Part shown: in pieces, positions 17,820-24,478 of the stretch
Layout: every line of letters starts with the position of its first letter
Position numbering within the stretch: position 1 is the stretch's first letter
IMG/VR virus record: IMGVR_UViG_3300010371_000048
Location: 1 to 45,708 of that record
Length of the DNA stretch: 45,708 nt
Source: a virus
Strand: one strand, 5' to 3'
Program-made: the position numbers and the translations under genes
The notes under the pieces: model-generated
What the model was told of the DNA's origin: nothing
Seen by the model: only the letters and a program-made list of their open reading frames with translations
The model's database searches: none

Positions 17820-18381
17820 GATCCTGGTCTGGATCGGCCCACGCGGACGCCACCGGTCGCCGGGGGAAGCCCGAAGCCGCACGAAGGCGGTGAGACGCCC
17901 GATGCGCAACCTCGCACTGCTGCCCCGGTGGCTGCGATTCTTCGCCGAGCCGTTCGAGCCGCCGCTCGCAGCCTCCGCGGTCGCCTCCGGTACCGCCGTC
18001 GAGTGGGGCGGTGTCCTGCCGCCCTCGCTGGCCGCCCAGCTCACGCCATGGGAGGCGCGAGTTTGGGGCGTGCTGCTGATCGCAGGCGGCCTGGCAACGC
18101 TGTGGGCCCGCTGGCGCATCAGCCTGTGGCAGGTTACCGAGCCATCGGATGCGGGCCTGATCCTGGCGTGCCGCTTCGAGATGGTCGGGATGATGCTGCT
18201 GGCTACCGCGAGCCTCACCTACGGGCTGGCGATCCTGGCGGTTGGGTTGGTGGCGTTGCAGGCGGCGGCGTTCACACTCGCGTGGGGTGGTGCGTGCGGC
18301 GTGCGGGCGTGGATCGTGTCGCGGCAGGTGAGGCTGTTCGCCGGGATCAAGCAGCGGGCGGGCGCTGGTCCCGATGTCTGA
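17809..18381 (+). CDS. Multi-pass membrane protein of the lysis region
   Basis: Protein of 190 residues with a basic N terminus and probably three or four membrane segments (about 85-110, 125-145, 148-170). I do not recognise a family. It may take part in lysis as a second holin or in membrane targeting. GTG at 17809 is preferred because a run of six G lies about six bases upstream; GTG at 17803 is possible. The end overlaps the next ATG by eight bases. Confidence 0.6.
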   Translation: MANEILVWIGPRGRHRSPGEARSRTKAVRRPMRNLALLPRWLRFFAEPFEPPLAASAVASGTAVEWGGVLPPSLAAQLTPWEARVWGVLLIAGGLATLWARWRISLWQVTEPSDAGLILACRFEMVGMMLLATASLTYGLAILAVGLVALQAAAFTLAWGGACGVRAWIVSRQVRLFAGIKQRAGAGPDV

Positions 18382-18802
18382 CTGGTCGACGTATGTACTG
18401 GCGGCGCTGACCGGCGGCGGCGGTGCATCGCTGGTTCCCGCCGTCAAGGCGCTGCCGGAGTGGCGCCGGCACCGGAGGGAAGAGCGGGAGGCCGAGGCGG
18501 CCGAGGAGCAGTCACAGCCGCTACGGGCCCAGGCCCAGGCTCAGGTACTCGGCGCGACCGACCAGGCGCTGATCATCCACCAGAGGTCGATCAACACGCT
18601 GAAGGCGGAAGTCGAAGACCTCCAGCTGCGCCACTCGTTGCAGCAGAAGGAATCCGATGACCAGATCAGGCAGCTTACGGACGAAAACCGCCAGCTCAAC
18701 GAGGAAATGACGCGGCTGAATAAGCACATCGCGCAGCTGTATCGGACGATGGGGGAGATGGCCGAGGAGCTGCGCGGGTACCGGACGGCGTCGGGGCAGT
18801 AG
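18374..18802 (+). CDS. Membrane-anchored coiled-coil protein
   Basis: Protein of 142 residues. A short N-terminal hydrophobic stretch (WSTYVLAALTGGGGASLV, residues 4-21) is followed by a charged linker and a long coiled coil (about 35-135, with heptads such as NRQLNEEMTRLNKHIAQL). This resembles the architecture of spanin-like or phage membrane-tether proteins at the end of actinophage lysis cassettes. Last gene of the late region. A strong terminator-like hairpin follows 55 bases downstream. Confidence 0.7.
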   Translation: MSDWSTYVLAALTGGGGASLVPAVKALPEWRRHRREEREAEAAEEQSQPLRAQAQAQVLGATDQALIIHQRSINTLKAEVEDLQLRHSLQQKESDDQIRQLTDENRQLNEEMTRLNKHIAQLYRTMGEMAEELRGYRTASGQ

Positions 18803-18857
18803 ACTGATGGACGAGTAACCCGAGTACGAGCCTTGGTGCAGGCGATCGTCACGGACA

Positions 18858-18890
18858 GCGGCCCGGCCCCCTTACGTGGGGCCGGGCCGC
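18858..18890. terminator. Strong terminator between late region and leftward gene
   Basis: GCGGCCCGGCCCC (18858-18870) pairs perfectly over 13 bases with GGGGCCGGGCCGC (18878-18890), with the loop CTTACGT. It lies between the rightward late region and a convergent leftward gene, so it can act on both strands. TTCG follows on the plus strand. Confidence 0.8.
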
Positions 18891-18906
18891 TTCGTCGTGT
18901 CCGGGC

Positions 18907-19413
18907 TCAGCCGAGTGTCATGTCCGCGGCGCCGATCTGGTCCGCGCTGAAGACCTGCGTACCGCGGTGGCTGACGGTCACGGTGTAGGACGTGCGCCCG
19001 GCCGGGACCTTCACGTCGAAGCCGAACTCGCAGCCGCCGCCGGTGACCTGGCCGGCCTGGAGCTGCCCGACGGCGAGGGTTGCGCCGGTGTCGTCGCCGA
19101 TGGTGACCGCTGTGCCGGGACTGATGTCCGAGTATCCGTCGCCGGCGGTGCAGCCGGTTCCGTCGCCCTCTTTGTACGCGCCTTGGGCCAGCGTCAGGCT
19201 GCCGTGAACGGTGACGGTCTTCTTGCTGGCCGTTCCGCTGCCGTGCGCGGCGTATCCGGCCCCGAAGCCGGCCGCGAGTGCGACGACGGCGACCACGGCG
19301 ACGATGGCCGGCGAGATGCCGCGCCGTGCCGGTGCTGTCGCGACGGGCGTTTCGTACGTGGCTGTAGGCGGTGCTCCGGTACTGAACCGCGCGGCGTCCT
19401 GGTCGTTGTCCAC
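18907..19413 (-). CDS. Membrane-anchored surface protein, possible superinfection-exclusion factor
   Basis: Protein of 168 residues on the minus strand. A Pro/Thr-rich N terminus (1-32) is followed by one membrane helix (about 33-56, SPAIVAVVAVVALAAGFGAG). The rest would be outside the cell: a beta domain of about 100 residues with C88 and C128 as a possible disulfide, and motifs GYSDISPG and VSHRG that recur in exported actinobacterial proteins. It lies in the lysogeny region with its own ribosome binding site (AAGGGGAG) before GTG, so expression from the prophage is plausible. A role in blocking superinfection is inference only. Confidence 0.7.
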   Translation of the reverse strand: MDNDQDAARFSTGAPPTATYETPVATAPARRGISPAIVAVVAVVALAAGFGAGYAAHGSGTASKKTVTVHGSLTLAQGAYKEGDGTGCTAGDGYSDISPGTAVTIGDDTGATLAVGQLQAGQVTGGGCEFGFDVKVPAGRTSYTVTVSHRGTQVFSADQIGAADMTLG

Positions 19414-19706
19414 GAGCTCTCCCCTTCTCGCAGGTTGCTGAGACGCTGAGAGTACGCGGTGCGCCCGGTGATCGGTAGCGAACGGACGTGCGAACGGGTT
19501 GGGTCCGCCGCCGGAAGCCTTGGTCGGAGCAGACGGCGGACCCGTCGTGCGATCAGGAGACGTCCTGCCTTCGCATCTATCTAGTGTTCGCGGGCCCGGC
19601 TTTTCGTTTTCACGCTCGCTAGCGAACGGACCTGCGAACGCCCGGCCGCTCGGGCCGGGCGCTACTGCCTGGATCAACGTTAACAATGTCAACGATGGTC
19701 GCCGCC
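19414..19706. promoter_or_regulatory. Intergenic control region with repeated GCGAAC motifs
   Basis: About 290 bases without a gene. A 21-base direct repeat with one mismatch lies at 19476-19496 and 19620-19640. Each copy holds two GCGAAC words 12 bases apart, and an inverted GTTCGC lies at 19586-19591. A 10-bp inverted repeat GGGTCCGCCG / CGGCGGACCC lies at 19501-19510 and 19534-19543. The region is upstream of the leftward membrane-anchored gene, so it probably carries that gene's promoter and operators. No clear -10/-35 pair was found. Confidence 0.5.
19639..19661. terminator. GC-rich terminator hairpin for the leftward three-gene operon
   Basis: CGCCCGGCC (19639-19647) pairs with GGCCGGGCG (19653-19661) around a five-base loop. 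It lies about 45 bases beyond the stop of the leftward gene ending at 19707, where a terminator is expected. Confidence 0.65.
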
Positions 19707-20012
19707 CTACTCCCCGACCCCCTCGTTCAGTTCCCGCCGGCACCAGTTCGTCGACACCGCGACCAGGTACGTGTGCGGGTACGTGGCCGCACCGTGCCAC
19801 GTGGCCATGACGTCCTCGTAGCGCGGCACGGGCTCGCCCCGGTGGAAGCACTGCACGACCTCCCACTCCCAGCGCTGCATCGGGTGGGGCCAGCTCTGGC
19901 AGCCCGGGCGCAAGCACCGACGCATCTCGTGGTGCATCTTGGCGGGGAGCTCCGGCGGCGGGTAGGGGATCTGCTCGGTGGTGAGCGTCGGGTCCGTCGC
20001 CGGGGCTCGCAC
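19707..20012 (-). CDS. Small protein of the leftward lysogeny operon, function unknown
   Basis: Protein of 101 residues, rich in Trp, His, Pro and Cys (C33, C38, C55 and C91), with the motif CLRPGCQSWPHPMQRWEWEV. I do not recognise a family. The GTG start has a clear GGGAGG ribosome binding site, which supports it as real. It is the last of three short leftward genes that begin near the integrase promoter. Confidence 0.6.
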   Translation of the reverse strand: MRAPATDPTLTTEQIPYPPPELPAKMHHEMRRCLRPGCQSWPHPMQRWEWEVVQCFHRGEPVPRYEDVMATWHGAATYPHTYLVAVSTNWCRRELNEGVGE

Positions 20013-20021
20013 GGTGCCTCC

Positions 20022-20171
20022 CTAGTCGCGCTTGGGGATGCGGCCGGACCCTCCGCAGGTGTAGCAGTCGGTCTTGCGGGTCTGGCCCTTGTCGTTGGTC
20101 TCGATGACCCAGCCCTGGCCGCCGCATCCGGCGGGGGCGGGCGGGCAGGGATCGGTCTCGTTCTTTGCCAT
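20022..20171 (-). CDS. DnaJ-type zinc-motif miniprotein
   Basis: Protein of 49 residues. It holds two half-motifs like those of the DnaJ zinc domain: CGGQGW (residues 16-21) preceded by C9, and CYTCGGSGR (36-44). Four cysteines could bind one zinc ion. GGAG precedes the ATG, and the stop lies nine bases before the next GTG. It has no J-domain, so it is not a chaperone of the usual kind. A zinc-binding adaptor or regulator is a guess. Confidence 0.65.
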   Translation of the reverse strand: MAKNETDPCPPAPAGCGGQGWVIETNDKGQTRKTDCYTCGGSGRIPKRD

Positions 20172-20222
20172 GGTTGCACTCCGTAACTGAGTTGTCTGCG
20201 GAAACGTATGTTCGAGCTCTGA

Positions 20223-20387
20223 CTACAGCGTGCCCTTGCCACCGCACGGCTTGCATGGGCCGGTGACCGGCTTGGTCTCGCCCTTTTCGTTGGCCACCAT
20301 GCTGGTCACCTGCCCTTCGCCGCGACACGCAGTACACGTTTTCATCTTGGCGTGGTCATTCCACGTACCGCTGTCGTCCGTAGCCAC
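20223..20387 (-). CDS. DnaJ-type zinc-motif miniprotein, leaderless start likely
   Basis: Protein of 54 residues from GTG at 20387. It carries CTACRGEGQV and CKPCGGKGTL, two CxxCxGxG repeats as in the DnaJ zinc domain, but no J-domain. It resembles the next gene in layout, so the two may be an old duplication. The GTG lies exactly six bases after GATACT on the minus strand, so the mRNA may start at the start codon. An alternative GTG at 20408 would add seven residues, and an internal ATG would shorten the protein; neither has a good ribosome binding site. Confidence 0.55.
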   Translation of the reverse strand: MATDDSGTWNDHAKMKTCTACRGEGQVTSMVANEKGETKPVTGPCKPCGGKGTL

Positions 20388-20399
20388 CCGATCAGTATC
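20385..20399 (-). promoter_or_regulatory. Candidate leftward promoter, leaderless
   Basis: On the minus strand GATACT (20399-20394) resembles a -10 box and is followed by six bases and then GTG (20387). This geometry would put the transcript start at or very near the GTG. No convincing -35 was found. Confidence 0.4.
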
Positions 20400-20456
20400 G
20401 CAGCGCACTGAAACAGAGCGAAACCGCTTGCTGTCAGAGAGTATTCACCTGTCGTT

Positions 20457-20512
20457 CATGTGGGTTGTTTCGCAGGGTTCAACAGCCTGAATTCGGCTAC
20501 AGTACCCACATG
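20457..20512. other. attP: Probable attP site of the serine integrase
   Basis: A 56-base imperfect palindrome. The outer arms CATGTGGGT (20457-20465) and ACCCACATG (20504-20512) are perfect. By eye, 18 of 28 positions match across the centre (20484-20485), including an inner TTCA/TGAA pair. Length, symmetry and place directly before a large serine integrase gene fit attP. The right arm contains the integrase -10 box and its ATG. The crossover dinucleotide would be near the centre; this was not tested against attL/attR. Confidence 0.65.
20498..20503 (+). promoter_or_regulatory. Integrase promoter -10 box
   Basis: TACAGT lies exactly six bases before the integrase ATG (20510), which suggests a leaderless mRNA. 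The -35 side is weak (GGTTCA region, 20476-20481) and lies across the predicted attP centre, so integration would replace it with host DNA. Confidence 0.5.
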
Positions 20513-21901
20513 TTAGTTCCTGACAAACGCCCGGTCAGAGCCGTGATCTACTGCCGGATGTCCCTGGCCAAGGACGGCGACACCGCGAAAGTGCAGCGGC
20601 AGGAGAAGCGCTGCAGGGCCCTGGCCAAGCGCCTTGGCTGGGACGTCGTGCACGTCTACTGCGACAACAACAAGTCGGCGTGGCAGCGGAACCGGCTGCG
20701 GCCCGACTGGGACGCGATGCTGGCCGCGATCGAGGGCGGCCAGGTCGACGCGGTCATCACCTACCACGGCGACCGGCTGATCCGGCAGCCCTGGGACCTG
20801 GAGAAGCTGCTGAACCTGGCCGACGGCCGCGGGATCAGACTCGCCTCGCCGACCGGCACCCACAACCTCGACGTCGCCGACGACCGCTACCATCTGCGGC
20901 TCGACGTGGCCAAGGCGTGCAACGAGTCCGACACGATCGCCCGGCGCACCCGTGACGCGCATGCCGACCGGGCGGCCAGGGGCAAGCCGCGCCGGGGCGG
21001 CTACCGCTCGTTCGGCTACAAGCGGTCGGGGAAGGTCCACGAGGCCGAGGCCGCGGAGTACCGGAACGCGGTGGCGCGGCTGCTCGCCGGCGAGTCCATC
21101 GCGTCGGTGACGCGGGACTGGAACGCGCGCGGCGTCAGGACGACGCCGGGCAACGAGTGGGTCTACACGTCGCTGGCCGGGATGCTGCGCAACCCGCGGT
21201 ATGCCGGGCTGTCGGTGTACCGCGGGGAGGTTGTGGGCGTCGGGAAGTGGCCGGCGTTGGTGGAGCGGGAGACGTGGGAGGCGCTTCAGACGGTGCTGGC
21301 CGCGCGGTCCGCGCAGCACGGGCCTGCGGCACCGTCGAACCGTGCGCGCCACCTGCTGTCGGGCATCGCCGCGTGCGTGACGTGCGGAGGCGTGCTGCGG
21401 GCGCATCACGGCGCCAGGCAGCTGGCGTACAAGTGCGACGCGCAGGAGTGTGTGCAGCGGGTGCGGCGGAACATGGGGCACCTGGACGAGTACGTGGTCG
21501 GCGCCGTGCTGGCGATGCTGTCCGATGAGGCGCTGGCGGCCCGGTTGGACGCGGCGCGGTCGGGCGAGGGTGCTGCGGCTGCGGCGGAGCTGGCGAGGCT
21601 GGAGGCGAAGCGGCGGCAAACGGTGGCAGAGTTTGCCGACGACGACGGCGTGAGCGCTTCGGATCTGCGGGGTGCGCTGGCGGGGCTGGACGCCAGGATC
21701 GCGGGGGTGCGGGACCGGCTGGGGAAGTTGGCCGGCGCGCATGTGCTGGATGGGTGCGTGGGGCTGTCCCGTGAGGGCTGGGACGGTCTTCCGCTGGATC
21801 GGCGGCGGTCTATCGTGCGCGCGCTGGTGCGGGTAGAGGTGGGGCCAGCGCGGCGGGGGCCGGGCTTCGATGAGCTGTCGGTGCGGGTGTTACCTGCCTG
21901 A
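20510..21901 (+). CDS. int: Large serine integrase
   Basis: Protein of 463 residues that recombines attP with the host attB. The resolvase domain (1-150) begins with AVIYCRMS; S18 is the nucleophile, and the expected arginines follow in HGDRLIR (R89, R92). A recombinase domain follows (about 155-270; motif GYRSFGYK, then GNEWVYTSLAGMLRNPRYAG). A zinc ribbon has cysteines 289, 292, 309 and 314, and a coiled coil lies at about 345-410. This is the normal layout and length. ATG at 20510 is chosen over GTG at 20465 because it fits the resolvase start and the leaderless promoter. The 3' end overlaps a leftward gene by 12 bases. Confidence 0.95.
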   Translation: MLVPDKRPVRAVIYCRMSLAKDGDTAKVQRQEKRCRALAKRLGWDVVHVYCDNNKSAWQRNRLRPDWDAMLAAIEGGQVDAVITYHGDRLIRQPWDLEKLLNLADGRGIRLASPTGTHNLDVADDRYHLRLDVAKACNESDTIARRTRDAHADRAARGKPRRGGYRSFGYKRSGKVHEAEAAEYRNAVARLLAGESIASVTRDWNARGVRTTPGNEWVYTSLAGMLRNPRYAGLSVYRGEVVGVGKWPALVERETWEALQTVLAARSAQHGPAAPSNRARHLLSGIAACVTCGGVLRAHHGARQLAYKCDAQECVQRVRRNMGHLDEYVVGAVLAMLSDEALAARLDAARSGEGAAAAAELARLEAKRRQTVAEFADDDGVSASDLRGALAGLDARIAGVRDRLGKLAGAHVLDGCVGLSREGWDGLPLDRRRSIVRALVRVEVGPARRGPGFDELSVRVLPA

Positions 21902-22219
21902 GCCGGTCCTCCGTTCTCCGGGTGATCGCCGGTGGTGGCACATGTGGAGGCGGAGGATTAATGCCTCCAGTGCTGCCAGGTCGAATCCTCCGCTTCCTTG
22001 GACGAGGCGGAGGTGTGGGCCGTCATCTTCCGCAACCGCCGTGTCGGCGATGAGGTCGGCGATTTCGGTGAGGAGCTGCGCTTGTATGTCAAAGCGCTGC
22101 GACAGCCTTCGCATTTGAAGGCTTTGGTAGAGCCACCCCGCGGTCAAGACGGTAATGGCCACTGTGATCGTGAGCATTTCCATCCCGGGGACGATGGCAC
22201 TGTTTGAACGATCTGTCAC
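21890..22219 (-). CDS. Single-pass membrane protein, coupled to the repressor
   Basis: Protein of 109 residues. One membrane helix lies near residues 14-31 (MLTITVAITVLTAGWLYQ), then an amphipathic helix and a charged, His/Arg-rich C terminus. The family is unknown. The GTG start overlaps the repressor stop (GTGA) and AAAGGGG precedes it, so it is translated with the repressor and should be made in the lysogen. A prophage defence or exclusion role is possible but unproven. The C-terminal codons overlap the integrase 3' end. Confidence 0.6.
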   Translation of the reverse strand: MTDRSNSAIVPGMEMLTITVAITVLTAGWLYQSLQMRRLSQRFDIQAQLLTEIADLIADTAVAEDDGPHLRLVQGSGGFDLAALEALILRLHMCHHRRSPGERRTGSGR

Positions 22220-22620
22220 GCCCCTTTAGAGTTTTCTCTCTGCTCGTTTACCTCTTTCGGGTGACGCCGCGTTGCCCTGGCCTCGGCCGCTCTGATGACA
22301 GCCAGAATCAGCTCCCGGTCCGCTGGCTCGTAGCGGGCGAGAGCTCTCTCGTCGATGGGCAAGCGGCCTGGCGGCGAGTGCTCGACGCGGGCCGGCTGGG
22401 GCTTGCCGCCTTCGAGGATCGCCTCAACTGAACCCGGTTCCCACTTGAGGGTTCGCTCGATGAGCACGTACCTGTGCCGTTCGGGGGTAACCCCCTGTTT
22501 TTCCCAGCTCACCCAGGCACCGCGCCTAACGCCCGCTTGTCGCGCGGCCTCGCTCTGACTAAGCGCGATCTCTTCGCGTCGCTGCCTCATGTGGCTGCCG
22601 AGGGATACAGAACCGGTCAC
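22216..22620 (-). CDS. XRE-type repressor (immunity repressor candidate)
   Basis: Protein of 134 residues from GTG at 22620. The N-terminal helix-turn-helix reads MRQRREEIALSQSEAARQAG, then RGAWVSWEKQG (about residues 11-45). The C-terminal part (70-134) is helical and charged and may dimerise. It is divergent from the Cro-like gene at 22744, with clustered repeats between them, which is the classical lysis-lysogeny switch layout. An ATG at 22590 is an alternative start that would remove ten residues. An upstream in-frame extension would run through the operator region and is rejected. Confidence 0.75.
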   Translation of the reverse strand: MTGSVSLGSHMRQRREEIALSQSEAARQAGVRRGAWVSWEKQGVTPERHRYVLIERTLKWEPGSVEAILEGGKPQPARVEHSPPGRLPIDERALARYEPADRELILAVIRAAEARATRRHPKEVNEQRENSKGA

Positions 22621-22676
22621 AAAGCTACATCTTGGCAGTCCAGTTCTGTACAGTCCAGTACTGCGTACAGAACCGG
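22603..22676. promoter_or_regulatory. Repressor operator cluster
   Basis: TACAGAACCGG occurs twice on the plus strand, at 22606-22616 and 22666-22676, exactly 60 bases apart. GTTCTGTA (22643-22650) is the same core inverted, CTGTACAG (22646-22653) is a perfect palindrome, and CAGTACTG follows at 22656-22663. These GTACAG half-sites lie over and just upstream of the repressor start and are likely binding sites for the two HTH proteins. Confidence 0.6.
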
Positions 22677-22708
22677 CTAGGAACATACAACGAGATCGGG
22701 CAGACTCG

Positions 22709-22737
22709 TTGACCGCAACTGTACGAAGCTGTACGGT
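22709..22737 (+). promoter_or_regulatory. Rightward early promoter with operator half-sites
   Basis: TTGACC (22709-22714), a 17-base spacer, then TACGGT (22732-22737). The ATG at 22744 follows after six bases, so the mRNA is probably leaderless. Two CTGTACG words (22719-22725 and 22729-22735), ten bases apart, overlap the spacer and -10 box and share the GTAC core of the repressor sites, so a bound repressor would block this promoter. Confidence 0.7.
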
Positions 22738-22743
22738 CTGAGT

Positions 22744-23007
22744 ATGGGCGAACAGGAACTCCGACCGACGCCGAACGTGCGCATCAACCGAGACAGACTC
22801 CGGCGGCGCCGTCAGCTCGCGGGCTTCAACCAGGCGCGACTCGCCGAAGAGACCGGCCTGAGCTTCAGCTACATCGGGCACATCGAGCGCGGCATACGGC
22901 CTCGGGTCAGTCCCGAGGTGCTGGGTCTCCTGTCTGACGCTCTCGGTATCGAGGACCGCGCCGAGCTCATCGACGACGGCAACAACACCGACGAGGACGC
23001 GGCCTGA
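22744..23007 (+). CDS. Cro-like XRE regulator
   Basis: Protein of 87 residues. A helix-turn-helix spans about residues 14-70: RRRRQLAGFNQARLAEETGL, then SFSYIGHIERGIRP. It is the first gene of the rightward early operon and faces the repressor across the operator region, so a Cro- or antirepressor-type role is likely. There is no ribosome binding site upstream; the promoter geometry implies a leaderless transcript. The stop shares a base with the next ATG (TGATG). Confidence 0.75.
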   Translation: MGEQELRPTPNVRINRDRLRRRRQLAGFNQARLAEETGLSFSYIGHIERGIRPRVSPEVLGLLSDALGIEDRAELIDDGNNTDEDAA

Positions 23008-23189
23008 TGCTGCGCACCCTCGAAGAGATACGCGAAGCCGGAGCGCGTGCGGTCGCGAACTTCCCGCCGCTCACCGCGCGGCAGATCGACACGATCGCCC
23101 CGCTCATCAACCCGGCCCTCGTCATGGTCGCCCCGGCGGCCAACCCCGCGAGCACCCCCAGGGTCGTCCCGCTTCCGCTGGCGGCCTGA
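23007..23189 (+). CDS. Small protein coupled to the Cro-like gene
   Basis: Protein of 60 residues. Its first half is helical (LRTLEEIREAGARAV) and its second half is Pro/Ala-rich. It is translationally coupled to the Cro-like gene by a TGATG overlap. No family is recognised. A hairpin follows nine bases after the stop. Confidence 0.55.
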   Translation: MLRTLEEIREAGARAVANFPPLTARQIDTIAPLINPALVMVAPAANPASTPRVVPLPLAA

Positions 23190-23197
23190 CAAGAAAC

Positions 23198-23228
23198 GAG
23201 CCCGCGCCTGCGTGAACAGGCCGGGCTC
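23198..23228 (+). terminator. Hairpin after the first two early genes
   Basis: GAGCCCG (23198-23204) and GCCTG (23206-23210) pair with CAGGC (23217-23221) and CGGGCTC (23222-23228) around a six-base loop, with one bulged base. It lies between the Cro-like gene pair and the long early operon, so it may be a regulated or leaky terminator. No T-run follows. Confidence 0.55.
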
Positions 23229-23264
23229 CGGACCACCTAAGTCTCAACAGAGAGGTGATCAGTA

Positions 23265-24131
23265 ATGAGTGTATCGCTCCGCCCCCGCACCAGAAAGAAC
23301 CGCGTCCCGCACGTCGAGACGCTCCGCCAGCCCATCGCGGGTCCGGCGGCCGTCTTCGACTGGGGCTCCCCGCTCCCGCCGATGAGCATGACCCACATCG
23401 CCGCGCTCCCCGAGCCCGAGTGGGCCCGCCCGGTCTACACCAGCCGTCACCGGCTGCCGCTCGGCTGGGCGCGCACCGTCGACATGGTCGCCGTGGCCTC
23501 GTCCCGCGCCACCGTCGCCGAGAACCTGACGGCCATCGCCGAGGAGCTGGACGGCCCGGCCGGGACCGCCGCGCAGATGTTGCTGACGGCACAGGTGGCG
23601 CGGCTCGTCGCTGAGCTGGCCGCCGCCGCGACCACCACGTGGGACCACCGCCCGCTCGGCGTGACCGCCGGCCGCGAACTCGGCGACGACGAGCCGACGC
23701 CCGCGCCCGTCCTGCGCCACTGGGGCGACCCGATCACCGACGAGGACCGCAACGCCGCCGCGCAGAAGGCCGCGACGCTCGCCTCGTGGCGCGGCAAGGG
23801 CCTGTCGGCCACCCCGGTGCCGCCGATCGGCCGCGACCCGTTCCACGAGCCCGGCAACCCGGCGTGCACCTGCATGCAGTGCAGCATCGCCGCCGCGGTG
23901 GCGCCGAAGACCGCCGCCGACGAGTCGTGGCCGTTCCTGTACAGCCCGGCCCAGCTCGACGGCACCGCCTGCGCCCGCTGCGGCCAGGAGTTCGCCGTCA
24001 ACGAGCCCAACCGCCCGGTGGTGACGGACGAGTGCAACGAGCAGTTCGTGCACTCCGACCCCGCGCAGTGCGGGCCGGCCGTGGCGCCGTGGAACGACGC
24101 CGACGACGCCGGGATCGAGGCGGCCCGATGA
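23265..24131 (+). CDS. Early protein with C-terminal zinc-ribbon-like motifs, unknown
   Basis: Protein of 288 residues, first of the long early operon, with AGAGAGGTG upstream. The middle is Ala-rich and helical (about 75-125). The C-terminal part holds two Cys pairs, CTCMQC and CARCGQEF, then C-x-E-Q-F-VHSDPAQC. The last pattern also occurs in the gene at 24475 (CGMCGREF ... QHSDPDDC), so the two share a small Cys/His domain. Function is unknown. The stop overlaps the next ATG (ATGA). Confidence 0.65.
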   Translation: MSVSLRPRTRKNRVPHVETLRQPIAGPAAVFDWGSPLPPMSMTHIAALPEPEWARPVYTSRHRLPLGWARTVDMVAVASSRATVAENLTAIAEELDGPAGTAAQMLLTAQVARLVAELAAAATTTWDHRPLGVTAGRELGDDEPTPAPVLRHWGDPITDEDRNAAAQKAATLASWRGKGLSATPVPPIGRDPFHEPGNPACTCMQCSIAAAVAPKTAADESWPFLYSPAQLDGTACARCGQEFAVNEPNRPVVTDECNEQFVHSDPAQCGPAVAPWNDADDAGIEAAR

Positions 24132-24478
24132 GCGCCCCGCTCGGTATCTGTCGCGGCTGTGACGGCCGCACGCCCCTGCGCCGCATCAGCGGCAAGGTCC
24201 GCTGGCACGACGTGATCCACCCCATGGTGGTCCTGTCCGGCGACCTGGTCCTGCCCGGCGGCGTCGAGCGCTGCCCCGGTTCCGGCAAGGCCCCGAAGGT
24301 GCGCTCGAACATTCGTATCGTGCCGCTGGCCCACTGCGCGTACTGCTGGAGGGCCAAGCCGCTGTCCCGCAGCCCGCGTTACGTCGGTCTCGTCCGCTGG
24401 CACGTGTTCGTGGCATGGCCGGGTCTGACCGGCTGCCCCGGCACGCACAAGACCCCGGCGGGCGGTGCGTCGCTGTGA
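24128..24478 (+). CDS. Small Cys-rich protein, unknown
   Basis: Protein of 116 residues with CRGCDGRTPLRRISGK near the N terminus and CAYCWRAKPLSRSPR in the middle. The two halves look like internal repeats: each has C-x2-C, a VRWH motif, and a CPG motif later. This suggests duplication of a zinc-binding unit of about 55 residues. ATG overlaps the previous stop, and the stop overlaps the next GTG. Confidence 0.6.
   Translation: MSAPLGICRGCDGRTPLRRISGKVRWHDVIHPMVVLSGDLVLPGGVERCPGSGKAPKVRSNIRIVPLAHCAYCWRAKPLSRSPRYVGLVRWHVFVAWPGLTGCPGTHKTPAGGASL

Noticed and set aside
19707-20186. Plus-strand open frames opposite the three small leftward genes
   Set aside because: The minus-strand genes have ribosome binding sites and Cys motifs. 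The plus-strand frame has neither.
18907-20337. A single minus-strand frame of 476 residues covering several leftward genes
   Set aside because: Only the last 168 codons have a ribosome binding site and protein-like features. The rest crosses a terminator, a repeat region and two other leftward genes.
22216-22881. Longer repressor frame of 221 residues
   Set aside because: The extra N-terminal part would run through the operator region and the start of the divergent Cro-like gene. The HTH domain begins right after GTG 22620.
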